A stretch of 64,000 nucleotides of DNA from Bacillota bacterium (GTDB taxonomy: Bacteria > Bacillota_E > JAJZYS01 > JAJYTV01), in NCBI GenBank assembly GCA_021845645.1, contig JAJZVM010000019.1, positions 8,819-72,818 on the forward strand. Direction: 5' to 3'. Positions 46,065 through 54,153 of this stretch are shown one piece after another (within the stretch, counting starts at the first letter, position 1; each line of letters starts with the position of its first letter). Under the pieces are notes generated by a model. The model was not told the DNA's origin, ran no database searches, and saw nothing but the letters and a program-made list of their open reading frames with translations. Made by a program: the position numbers and the translations under genes.

Positions 46065-46081
46065 CAGATGTGGTCCTTCAC
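46050..46081 (-). pseudogene. spoIIID: spoIIID, 5' segment (start codon to codon 10)
   Basis: GTG 46081 is preceded by GAGGAAGGGG with 8-9 nt spacing and encodes MKDHIWKRAL, the canonical SpoIIID N-terminus (compare MHDYIKERTIKI of Bacillus and MKDYI-type in Clostridia). After codon 10 the frame runs into element sequence and stops after 21 residues. It is placed 46 nt after the spoIIQ-like gene. Joined to the 3' segment at the GA core, it gives MKDHIWKRALEVADYI with Tyr15-Ile16 exactly where the family has them. Confidence 0.88.
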
Positions 46082-46127
46082 CGCATCCGGCCCCTTCCTC
46101 GGCAACATTCGCGCCATACTTATGCGG

Positions 46128-46883
46128 TCAGCCCTGCCGCGATGCGCCTGCCGTGGTCTTCGGCAGCATGGTGGCAGGATTTACGGGCTGTCCCGCGCGC
46201 TTGATGGAGAAGCCCAGGCGCCCGATGCTGCCGCCGCCCGCTGCCTGAAGGGAACCGATCGTCTCTCCCTGTCCGACCGGGCTCCCGACCGCGATCTGCG
46301 TCGAAGCGAGGCCTGTGTAGGTCGCGATCACGTTCTGCGGTGAACGCACAACCACCGTGAAGCCGCCCGAGGCTTCCCGCTCCACGGCCTCTACGCTGCC
46401 CGGCAGGGCTGCGCGCACCGCCGAGCCGGACTTTGCCTCGATCTCCCAGCCCGTGTGATAGAACCAGTAGCCTCCGGTGGGGTCGAAGACCCAGCCGTAC
46501 CCCATGGCGACGCGTCCATGCAGCGGCCAGACCGCGGTGGCCGGCAGGGTGGTGGCCAGCGCCGGAGTGGCTGGCGCGCCCGCGGAGGTTCGGGGGGCAG
46601 GTGGCGCAGCATGCGTCTGAGCCGCCTGGTTCGCGAGGGCCTGCGCGACAGCCGACTTCCGGACGTTGGACAACATGCGCGCCTGCTCAAGCTGACCCGA
46701 CGGGCTGAGCGGCGGCGACACTGGTCCCGCCTGCCCGTTCGAAAGAACCGTGACGACCGCGATCAGCGCGACGAGGACCGCGGCGCTCCAGATCAGGGGC
46801 TCGCGGCGGACGGCGGCAACAGCTCTGCGCTGCAGCCGGCCGATGGCGCGATAAGCGTTGCGGAGACGATCGGTCAAGTCCAA
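46128..46883 (-). CDS. spoIIQ: SpoIIQ-like membrane-anchored degenerate LytM protein
   Basis: The 251 residues have a cytosolic N-terminus, one membrane helix (about 32-48), an Ala/Pro-rich linker and a C-terminal LytM (M23) domain. The first zinc motif reads HTGWE instead of HxxxD, and the final HxH is lost (RLGFSIKRAG), so peptidase activity is unlikely. SpoIIQ works in the forespore membrane, binding SpoIIIAH during engulfment. The position just before spoIIID supports the call. Start TTG 46883 lacks a close SD; the exact start is uncertain. Confidence 0.75.
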   Translation of the reverse strand: MDLTDRLRNAYRAIGRLQRRAVAAVRREPLIWSAAVLVALIAVVTVLSNGQAGPVSPPLSPSGQLEQARMLSNVRKSAVAQALANQAAQTHAAPPAPRTSAGAPATPALATTLPATAVWPLHGRVAMGYGWVFDPTGGYWFYHTGWEIEAKSGSAVRAALPGSVEAVEREASGGFTVVVRSPQNVIATYTGLASTQIAVGSPVGQGETIGSLQAAGGGSIGRLGFSIKRAGQPVNPATMLPKTTAGASRQG

Positions 46884-47033
46884 GGCCTGCGCCCGACGAT
46901 CCGGGCGCCCACCTCCCTTCTGCCCTAGTCTTCACCGACGCGCTCCGAGGCAAACGCAGGCAAGCCCTACACCTTGATCTGCTATATTGACTTCGGCGCA
47001 TCCGGCTCGGTGTAGATGAGGAGGATGGCGAGG

Positions 47034-47807
47034 TTGGCTCTATTGCAGGAGCGGCGCGGATCGGTGGCAGTCTTGACGTTCAACAGGCCCGAATCGCTCA
47101 ACGCCCTCAATCAGGAGACCTTGCACGAACTTGAGCAGGCACTCGACGCGATCGAGCACGACGACGCGATCGGCGCCGTCGTGCTGACGGGCGCCGGCGA
47201 GCGCGCATTCGTGGCGGGGGCGGACATCAGTCAGTTTCCCCATCTCGACATCTGGACGGCGGGCAGCTTCGCCGAGCGCACCCTCGCCCTGTTCCGACGC
47301 ATCGAAACCTCGCCCAAGCCTTCGATTGTCGCCGTGAACGGGTTCTGCCTCGGCGGCGGCGTGGAACTCTCCTTGAGCTGCGACATCAGGCTCGCATCCG
47401 AGAACGCTCGCTTCGGCCAGCCGGAGATCAATCTCGGCATCATCCCAGGCTGGGGCGGGACGCAACGCCTGCAGCGCCTGGTCGGACCCGGTTGGGCCAG
47501 GCAGATGATTCTGAGCGGCGAGATGATCGACGCGCAAACGGCGCTGCGCATCGGGCTCGTCAACGAAGTGCTGCCGCAGTCCGCCCTGCTCGACCGCGCC
47601 GTGGCACTCGGAGAGCGCATCGGCGGTCGGGCGCGCAAGGCCGTGGCCTTGGCCAAGCAGGCCATCTTGCGCGGTCACGACATGCCGCTGGAGGACGGGC
47701 TCAAGTACGAGACGGCGATGTGGCAGCTCGTGTTCGAGACCGAGGACCGCAAGGAAGGCGTAGCGGCCTTCCTCGAGAAGCGCGAGGCGAAGTTCACGGG
47801 GCGCTGA
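47034..47807 (+). CDS. enoyl-CoA hydratase/isomerase (crotonase) family protein
   Basis: The 257-residue crotonase hydrates enoyl-CoA in fatty or branched acid breakdown. The oxyanion loop (ERAFVAGADISQF), the first catalytic Glu (GGGVELSLSCDI) and the second (FGQPEINLGIIPGWGGTQRL) are present. TTG 47034 is 9 nt after AGGAGG; the ATG at 47025 would be directly on it. It opens the plus-strand catabolic island and ends with a perfect 21-bp hairpin, so it is a separate transcript from the liv genes. Confidence 0.93.
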   Translation: MALLQERRGSVAVLTFNRPESLNALNQETLHELEQALDAIEHDDAIGAVVLTGAGERAFVAGADISQFPHLDIWTAGSFAERTLALFRRIETSPKPSIVAVNGFCLGGGVELSLSCDIRLASENARFGQPEINLGIIPGWGGTQRLQRLVGPGWARQMILSGEMIDAQTALRIGLVNEVLPQSALLDRAVALGERIGGRARKAVALAKQAILRGHDMPLEDGLKYETAMWQLVFETEDRKEGVAAFLEKREAKFTGR

Positions 47808-47813
47808 GGAGCC

Positions 47814-47859
47814 AGCGCACTGGGGCGCGCGGCCAGCCGGCCGCGCGCCCCAGTGCGCT
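47814..47859. terminator. perfect 21-bp hairpin after the crotonase gene
   Basis: Arms 47814-47834 and 47839-47859 are fully complementary with a 4-nt loop, 6 nt past the stop. This is the longest palindrome of the window. There is no U-tract. Confidence 0.7.
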
Positions 47860-47939
47860 TGTCCGGTGGCTCTGCGCACGGCCCGCGGCTGTGCCAACCC
47901 GGCTCCTGAGAAGGCGATCTGGCACGTTGCACGCGGATG

Positions 47940-47967
47940 TTGACAGAGCAAGACATCGCACTATAGT
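47940..47967 (+). promoter_or_regulatory. strong sigma-A promoter of the liv operon
   Basis: TTGACA (47940-47945) and TATAGT (47962-47967) are 16 nt apart. Start of transcription near 47974, about 48 nt before livJ. Confidence 0.75.
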
Positions 47968-47977
47968 GGTATATGAC

Positions 47978-47997
47978 ACCTGAATCATGTATCAGGT
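47978..47997 (+). promoter_or_regulatory. candidate TetR operator at the liv transcription start
   Basis: ACCTGAATCATGTATCAGGT is palindromic at 16 of 20 positions. It overlaps the initially transcribed region, and a TetR gene lies in the same operon, so autoregulation is plausible. Confidence 0.5.
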
Positions 47998-48021
47998 TTC
48001 GAGTCGAGAGGAGGGTCCAGT

Positions 48022-49248
48022 TTGCACGCTGCGCGCATCCTCCGGTCTGCTGTCCCGATCGTCCTTGTGGGCCTCCTGACCAGCACATTCGGCTCCGCGC
48101 TGGCCTTGCCGGCACTGGCGGCCGCACCGATCAACATCGGTGTCGTGACCTCGGTCTCCGGTGCCCTGGCCGACTACGGCCAGCAGGAGCTGCGCGGCCT
48201 CAAGCTCGGCATCGCCTACGCGACCCACGGCACCGACATGGTCGACGGGCACAGGATCAATCTGATCGTCCGCGACGACGCCAGCGACCCTGCCACCGGT
48301 GAACAGGCCATGAAGAACCTGATCCTCAGCAACCACGTCGCCATGGTTCAGGGGCCCGCCGACAGTGCCGTCGCGATTCCGATGGAGCAGTTGGCGGGCG
48401 AGTACAAGGTGCCGCTCATCGTCGACCCCGCGGCGGACGACGACCTTACGACCACCTACCTGAACCCCTACGTCTTCCGCACCGCCGTGAACACCTACAT
48501 GTACGCCAAGGCCTACGCGTCCTACCTCAACTCGCACGGCGGGGCGAAGGGCGTGACATTCTACCAGTTCGCGCCGAACTACGTCTTCGGCACCTCAAGC
48601 GTCAAGGACTGGGCCGCAGCGCTCAGCTCCGCAGGCGCCACGAACAAGGGCGTCACCTACGCCCCCATCACGACGACCGACTTCACGAGCTACATCGACC
48701 ACATTCTCAGCATGAAGCCCCTGCCCAAGGAACTCGTGGTCACCTGGGCCGGTGTCGGCGCCATGACGCTCTTCCAGCAGATGGAGCAGGCCGGCCTTTA
48801 CACGAAGATGAACGTCATCGGCGCGATCGGCGGCTACAACGGCCTGATGGCGCTCGGCAAGGCCGACAACGGCTTCATCGGCGTCACGGACTACTACTAC
48901 ACGATCCCCCACAACGCAGCCAACAGCTACCTCACCAGCCATTACGAAGACCTCTACAGCAACCCGCCGGACCTGTTCGCAGGTACCTCGTTCGCCGCCG
49001 GCCAGGCGATCGTGCAGGCCCTCGCGAAAGCCAAGAGCACGAACGCCCAGGCAATCACCAAGGCGCTTTCGGGCATGACGATCAACGGACCCAAGGGTCA
49101 GATCTACATCCGCCCGCAGGACCACCAGGCGATCCAGCCCATGTACGTCGTGAAGCTCGTCTGGAACCAGGGCATCGGCTACGCCGCGCCGACGCTGATC
49201 GAGACCGTCCCGGCACAGGAGAGCGCTCCGCCGCTGCCCAAGCGATGA
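48022..49248 (+). CDS. LivJ-type branched-chain/aromatic substrate-binding protein
   Basis: The 408-residue periplasmic-binding-protein type I has a signal peptide (about 1-34, ending ALPALAAA), followed by INIGVVTSVSGALADYGQQELRG, the family start. It captures a hydrophobic or aromatic acid for the adjacent permease. There is no lipobox cysteine, unusual for a Gram-positive binding protein. Start TTG 48022 follows GAGGAGG. First gene of livJGFHM; overlaps livG (ATGA). Confidence 0.9.
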   Translation: MHAARILRSAVPIVLVGLLTSTFGSALALPALAAAPINIGVVTSVSGALADYGQQELRGLKLGIAYATHGTDMVDGHRINLIVRDDASDPATGEQAMKNLILSNHVAMVQGPADSAVAIPMEQLAGEYKVPLIVDPAADDDLTTTYLNPYVFRTAVNTYMYAKAYASYLNSHGGAKGVTFYQFAPNYVFGTSSVKDWAAALSSAGATNKGVTYAPITTTDFTSYIDHILSMKPLPKELVVTWAGVGAMTLFQQMEQAGLYTKMNVIGAIGGYNGLMALGKADNGFIGVTDYYYTIPHNAANSYLTSHYEDLYSNPPDLFAGTSFAAGQAIVQALAKAKSTNAQAITKALSGMTINGPKGQIYIRPQDHQAIQPMYVVKLVWNQGIGYAAPTLIETVPAQESAPPLPKR

Positions 49249-49955
49249 CCTCGCAGCCGGTGCTCGAGGCGAGAGGCGTCTCCCGTCACTTCCGCGGCGT
49301 CGTGGCAGTCGACGGCGTGGACCTCCGCCTCGAGCGCGGCACGATCCACGGGCTGATCGGACCGAACGGCGCCGGCAAGACCACCCTGTTCAACCTGCTC
49401 ACCGGACTCGTGCTGCCTTCACAGGGCACGATCCTCCTCGAGGGGCACGACATCACCCGCTGGAGCGCCGCCCGCCGTGCGCGCGCCGGCCTCGGCCGGG
49501 TCTTCCAGCGTACGCAGCTGTTCGCGACCTTGTCGGTGCGCGAGCACCTGCGCCTGGTAGACCCCAGCCACAGGGGTGGAACCTGGATCGATGCGTTCGC
49601 GCTCGGGGCGTGGCTCGACCATCTGCCCCGGACCCTGCCGCACGGCGTGGCACGCAAAGTGGAACTCGCATGCGCACTGGCGGCGAATGCCTCCGTGCTA
49701 TTGCTCGACGAGCCGGCCGCCGGCCTCACCGAGGAGGAGCGGCAGGACCTCGGCAGGCTGATGCAGCTGGCCTTGCGCCAAGGCAGGACGCTTCTCCTGG
49801 TCGAGCACGACCTCGAATGGGTCGTGGACCTGGCTGACCGCCTGACCGTGCTCGACTTCGGCAAGGTGATCGCGGAGGGGGCGCCACGTGACGTGGCCGC
49901 CTCCCCCTCCGTGCGCCTCGCCTACCTCGGCGAGGAGGAGGCGCAGGACGCTTGA
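49245..49955 (+). CDS. LivG-type ABC transporter ATPase
   Basis: The 236-residue ATPase has Walker A GPNGAGKTT, Walker B VLLLDEPAAGL and a C-terminal D/H region (LLVEHDLEWV). The signature reads LPHGVARKVELACAL, a weakened LSGGQ, while its partner LivF has a clean one. Coupled to livJ (ATGA) and livF (TTGA). Confidence 0.92.
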   Translation: MTSQPVLEARGVSRHFRGVVAVDGVDLRLERGTIHGLIGPNGAGKTTLFNLLTGLVLPSQGTILLEGHDITRWSAARRARAGLGRVFQRTQLFATLSVREHLRLVDPSHRGGTWIDAFALGAWLDHLPRTLPHGVARKVELACALAANASVLLLDEPAAGLTEEERQDLGRLMQLALRQGRTLLLVEHDLEWVVDLADRLTVLDFGKVIAEGAPRDVAASPSVRLAYLGEEEAQDA

Positions 49956-50650
49956 CGCTCGAGCTCAAAGGCGTCCAGGCAAGGCTGCAGGGCGCCCCTG
50001 TGCTGCACGCGGTCGATCTCGCGCTGCAGCGCGGCGAGGTGCTGGCACTGCTGGGACGCAACGGTGCCGGCAAGACGACGACCCTGCGGACGATCATGGG
50101 CCTGACGGACCTCTCGTCCGGGCAGGTGACGCTCGAGGGCATGAACCTTGGCACCCTCCCCACGTGGCAACGGGCAAGGACCGGGCTCTACCTCGTCCCG
50201 GAGGACGGCGGCGTCTTCCAGGAGCTGACCGTGCTCGAAAACCTCCGGCTGTCCGGGCGCGGCCAGCCGGAGCAGGTGCTGGGCGCGTTCCCGGAACTCC
50301 GCCCCCTCTGGCAGAGGCGGGCGGCACTGCTCTCCGGGGGGGAGCGCAAGATCCTCGCCTTGGCCAGGGCTGCGCTGTCCGGCAGCCGCTGGCTGCTCAT
50401 CGACGAGCCCTCGCTCGGCCTCGCCCCTGCCGTGCTGCGCAGGCTTGGGCAGGCGATCCGTGAGATGCGCGCAACCTGCGGCATCCTGCTCGTCGAACAG
50501 AACCTGCGGTTCGCACAGGCGGTCGCGGACCGCTACGTGCTGATGCAGCGCGGGGCGACCGTCGACCACGGGCAGATCGGTGACCTGCGCCAAAGCCCGT
50601 TCTTCGCACAGGCCATGAGTTTCGGCAGCAGGGAGGGCGACCCGGCATGA
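49952..50650 (+). CDS. LivF-type ABC transporter ATPase
   Basis: The 232-residue ATPase has Walker A GRNGAGKTT, signature LLSGGERKILALARA, Walker B WLLIDEPSLGL and the LivF segment YLVPEDGGVFQELTV. Start TTG 49952 overlaps the livG stop. It forms the ATPase heterodimer with LivG. Confidence 0.93.
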   Translation: MTLELKGVQARLQGAPVLHAVDLALQRGEVLALLGRNGAGKTTTLRTIMGLTDLSSGQVTLEGMNLGTLPTWQRARTGLYLVPEDGGVFQELTVLENLRLSGRGQPEQVLGAFPELRPLWQRRAALLSGGERKILALARAALSGSRWLLIDEPSLGLAPAVLRRLGQAIREMRATCGILLVEQNLRFAQAVADRYVLMQRGATVDHGQIGDLRQSPFFAQAMSFGSREGDPA

Positions 50651-51522
50651 TCGAGAACGTCGTCCTCGCAGGCATCTCCCTCGCTGCGTTCTACTTCGTC
50701 CTCTCGGCCGGTCTCTCGCTGGTCTTCGGCATCATGGGCGTCCTCAACTTCGCAAGCGCGGGCTACTTCCTGCTGGGCCTCTACGCCTCATGGTACCTGC
50801 TCGGGCACCACAGCGGCTTCCTCCTCGCGGCCGTGGGCGCGGGAGTGCTGGCTGGAGTCGTGGCCCTGACCGTCGAGTATGTGCTGCTGCGTCCCCTCTA
50901 CCGCAATCCAGGAGGCCAGCTGCTGACGACCCTCGGCGTCATGCTCATCCTCTCCGAAGCCGTGAACTGGGTCTTCGGCCCGCAGATCCAGCAGGAGCCC
51001 ATGCGCGGCATCCTGGCGGCCACGGTGCCGATCGGCGGGCTGCCGTTCCCTGTCTACCGTATCGTGCTGATCGGCTCGGGGCTGTTGATCTACGGACTCC
51101 TCATCATCCTGCTCAGGGGAACGTCGCTCGGCCTCAGGGTGCGCGCCGGCGTCGAGAGCCAGACGCTCGCAGAGCTCTCGGGCATTCGCGTGATGCCGCT
51201 GCGCAGCCTCGTCTACGCCCTCGGCGGCGTGCTCGCCGGTCTCGCCGGAGCCCTCTACGGCCCGTTCGGCGGCGTCTACCCTGGCGCAGGAGCCGACACT
51301 CTCCTGCTCACCTTCATCGTCGTGGTGATCGGCGGGCTCGGGTCGGTGGGCGGCACACTTGTGGCCAGTCTCGTGATCGGCCTCGCGGAGGCACTCGTCG
51401 GCTTCTACGCGCCGAACCTCGCCCTCACCGTCAACGTTCTCGCCATGATCGTGGTGCTGGTCCTGCGGCCGCAGGGCCTGCTCGGCCAGGCGCCGGGGAG
51501 GCGCGACACCCATGCGGCGTAG
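50647..51522 (+). CDS. LivH-type permease
   Basis: The 291-residue permease has eight or so membrane helices and the family segments SLVFGIMGVLNFASAGYF and VVIGGLGSVGGTLVASLVIG. It forms the channel with LivM. Overlaps livF by 4 nt and livM by 11 nt. Confidence 0.93.
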   Translation: MIENVVLAGISLAAFYFVLSAGLSLVFGIMGVLNFASAGYFLLGLYASWYLLGHHSGFLLAAVGAGVLAGVVALTVEYVLLRPLYRNPGGQLLTTLGVMLILSEAVNWVFGPQIQQEPMRGILAATVPIGGLPFPVYRIVLIGSGLLIYGLLIILLRGTSLGLRVRAGVESQTLAELSGIRVMPLRSLVYALGGVLAGLAGALYGPFGGVYPGAGADTLLLTFIVVVIGGLGSVGGTLVASLVIGLAEALVGFYAPNLALTVNVLAMIVVLVLRPQGLLGQAPGRRDTHAA

Positions 51523-52507
51523 AGGCGTCTTGGTGCCCGTCCTCCTGCTCCTGAGCCTCCTGTTCGTCTTCTGGCCCTGGCTGGGAGGGAGCCCCTACCT
51601 CGTCAACCTCGCCACGGGCGGTGTGATCTGGGGCATCTTCGCCGTCTCCTACGACCTCGTCCTGGGCTGGACCGGCGAGATCTCGTTCGGCCACGCGCTC
51701 TGGTTCGGTGTCGGCATCTACGGCGTCGCGCTGCTCGTCCAAGGGACGCACTGGGACACGATGCTCGCGCTGATGGTCGTGGCACTCGCCACGATACCGC
51801 TGGCCTTCGTCGTGCACCTCGTCAGCCTGCGCCTGCGCGGTGCCTACTTCGCGATGATCACCTTCGCGGTCGCGGAGTTCGCCTACCTCCTCGTCCAGAA
51901 CGCGACGTCGCTCACGGGCGGAACCAACGGTCTCACCGGCATCCTCCTGAGTCCCTACCTCTTGTCGCCGAACATCCTCTACGCGCTGCCCGCGGCGCTC
52001 CTGGTGATCGTCGTCCTCTCGCTGCGGGCCGTGAGCCGGCGTCGCGCCGGCCGCATTGTGCACGCCGTGCGCGACAATCCGACGCGCGCAGCGCTGTTCG
52101 GCCACAGCGAGGTGCTCGTCAAGGCCCTCACGCTCTCCGCGTCCTCCGCCCTCGCCGCTCTGGCCGGCGGCCTCTACCTCGCCTATCAGGGCATGGCCTT
52201 CCCTGACGCCATGGGCAGCCAGACGAGCTTCACCGTTCTGCTCATGGTCGTGATCGGAGGCGCGGACTCGATCTGGGGCCCCGCGGTGGCAGGCATCGGC
52301 CTCTACCTGCTCGAGAACTCCCTTACCGCCACCACCGCCCACTGGAGTCTCTGGCTCGGGGTCGTCTACGTCCTGGTGGTGCGCTTCCTGCCGCTGGGGC
52401 TGGGCGGCCTGCACGCCAGGGGCCTCTGGCCTTGGCGCCAGCGGGTCGCCATACTGCAAAGGGGGCCGGCGCCGGCCGCCGACCAGAACAAGGGGGGCCA
52501 AGCTTGA
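51512..52507 (+). CDS. LivM-type permease
   Basis: The 331-residue permease has ten or so membrane helices with the family segments LGWTGEISFGHALWFGVG and MVVIGGADSIWGPAVAG. ATG 51512 has GGGGAGG upstream within livH. The TGA overlaps the TTG of the TetR gene. Confidence 0.92.
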   Translation: MRRRGVLVPVLLLLSLLFVFWPWLGGSPYLVNLATGGVIWGIFAVSYDLVLGWTGEISFGHALWFGVGIYGVALLVQGTHWDTMLALMVVALATIPLAFVVHLVSLRLRGAYFAMITFAVAEFAYLLVQNATSLTGGTNGLTGILLSPYLLSPNILYALPAALLVIVVLSLRAVSRRRAGRIVHAVRDNPTRAALFGHSEVLVKALTLSASSALAALAGGLYLAYQGMAFPDAMGSQTSFTVLLMVVIGGADSIWGPAVAGIGLYLLENSLTATTAHWSLWLGVVYVLVVRFLPLGLGGLHARGLWPWRQRVAILQRGPAPAADQNKGGQA

Positions 52508-53133
52508 CACGGGAAGCGGGGGCACGCCCCCTACCACAGACCGACCGCGGGCGCGAGACGCGCCAGAAGCTCCTCGACGCCGCGGAGACCATCTTCGGCA
52601 GCATGGGCTTCCACGAGGCCTCGGTGACGCAGATCGTCGTGGCGGCCGGTGTCGGCCAGGGAACGTTCTACCTCTACTTCGGACAAAAGCGCGATATCTT
52701 CATCGCGCTTGTGGACCACCTCGCCAAGTCCTTGCGCCACAGCCTCGGCGCCGCCATCGCGGGGCTCGAGACCCGCGAGGACGTGGAGCGGGCAGGGTTC
52801 AAGGCGTTCTTCGCCTTCGTCGCAAGGCACCCGATGCTCTACCGCATCGTGCGCCAGGCGGAGTTCGTCGACGAGGAGGCCTTCCGTGCCTACTACCGGA
52901 CCCTGGCACGCGGGTACCGCAGGGGGCTCGAGGCCGCCATGGCGCAAGGCGAGTTCCGTGGCCTGGATGCGGAGGCCTTGAGCTACGCGCTCATGGGCAT
53001 CGCGGACTTCGTCGGGATGCGCTATGTGCTCTGGCAGGACCCCGGCACCGTGCCGGCGGATGTCACCGAGGACCTCATGCGCTTCATCCTCGGCGGGCTG
53101 CGCACCCCGGAACCCCAAGGACACGGGTCATGA
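52504..53133 (+). CDS. TetR-family transcriptional regulator
   Basis: The 209 residues begin with a disordered stretch and a TetR helix-turn-helix (RQKLLDAAETIF, VTQIVVAAGVGQGTFYLYFGQKRDIF), followed by an all-helical ligand domain. It likely represses the liv operon it belongs to and responds to an acyl-CoA or free acid; that is inference from context. Start TTG 52504 overlaps the livM stop. Confidence 0.93.
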   Translation: MTREAGARPLPQTDRGRETRQKLLDAAETIFGSMGFHEASVTQIVVAAGVGQGTFYLYFGQKRDIFIALVDHLAKSLRHSLGAAIAGLETREDVERAGFKAFFAFVARHPMLYRIVRQAEFVDEEAFRAYYRTLARGYRRGLEAAMAQGEFRGLDAEALSYALMGIADFVGMRYVLWQDPGTVPADVTEDLMRFILGGLRTPEPQGHGS

Positions 53134-54131
53134 CGCCAGTGGCGGGGCTGGTGGCCGTGGCGAGCTACCTGCCCGAAGGTCGCATGGCGGCAAGGGAGAT
53201 CGCCGCCGCCACGGGACTGCCCGAGAAGGTCGTCAGCGAGAAGCTCGGCATCGTACGCAAGGTGCGGCCGTCCCAAGGGGACCAGCCGCACCGGATGGCT
53301 CTCCTGGCCGCCGAGCGGCTCCTGCGAGAACAGGGCGTCGACCCGCTCGACATCGACGTCATCATCTCGATCACCGAGGAGTACAAAGAGTACCCCGTGT
53401 GGACGACGGGCATCGCGCTGCAGGACGAGATCGGCGCGAAGCACGCCTGGGCCTTCGACCTGGCGCAGCGCTGCGGCACAGGGGTTCTGGCGCTCAAGCT
53501 CGCCGAGAGCCTGATCCGCTCCGACCCGGGCGTCGACACCGTGCTGATCGCCGGCGGCTACCGCAACGTGGACCTGATCGACTACCGCAACCCGCGCGTG
53601 CGCTTCATGTACAACCTGGCGGCCGGGGGCGGCGCCGCGCTGGTGCGCCGGGGCGGCAGCAATCCGATCCTGGGCGTCGCCATCCGCACCGACGGCAGCT
53701 TCAGCCGCGATGTCATCGCACCACGCGGCGGCTCGCTCAGTCCGCTCGGCGACTGGCCGCTGCCGTACCTCGACGTGCCGGACCCGCAGGGCATGAAGCA
53801 GCGCCTAGAGGAGCGGTCGATGCGCAACTTCCTCGAGGTGGTTGACGAGGCCTTGCGCCGCAGCGGTCTTCGGCGGCAGGACATCGGTTATCTGGCCCTC
53901 CTGCACATGAAGCGCAGCGCGCACCTCGGCGTGCTGCGGGAACTCGGGCTCAGGGAGGATCAGTCGATCTACCTCGAGGAGTACGGCCACATCGGCCAGA
54001 TCGACCAGATCATCTCGACGGAGCTCGCCTTGCGCGACGGCAAGCTCGAGGACGGCCAGGCGCTCGTCTGGGTGTCGGCAGGCATCGGCTACGCCTGGGA
54101 TGCCGCCGTGATGCGCTGGGGCAGGGCCTGA
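53130..54131 (+). CDS. KAS III/FabH-like thiolase-fold protein
   Basis: The 333-residue protein has the nucleophile Cys115 (DLAQRCGTGVL) and a His at the expected place (LLHMKRSAHL), but the position of the FabH Asn is occupied by YGHIG. So the triad is Cys-His-(His) rather than Cys-His-Asn. It may condense or transfer acyl groups from CoA rather than serve fatty-acid initiation. The tail (ALVWVSAGIGYAWDAAVMRW) is normal for the fold. Coupled to the TetR gene (ATGA) and followed by an acyl-CoA ligase. Confidence 0.8.
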   Translation: MTPVAGLVAVASYLPEGRMAAREIAAATGLPEKVVSEKLGIVRKVRPSQGDQPHRMALLAAERLLREQGVDPLDIDVIISITEEYKEYPVWTTGIALQDEIGAKHAWAFDLAQRCGTGVLALKLAESLIRSDPGVDTVLIAGGYRNVDLIDYRNPRVRFMYNLAAGGGAALVRRGGSNPILGVAIRTDGSFSRDVIAPRGGSLSPLGDWPLPYLDVPDPQGMKQRLEERSMRNFLEVVDEALRRSGLRRQDIGYLALLHMKRSAHLGVLRELGLREDQSIYLEEYGHIGQIDQIISTELALRDGKLEDGQALVWVSAGIGYAWDAAVMRWGRA

Positions 54132-54153
54132 CCTTGCCAAGGAGGTGCAGGGT

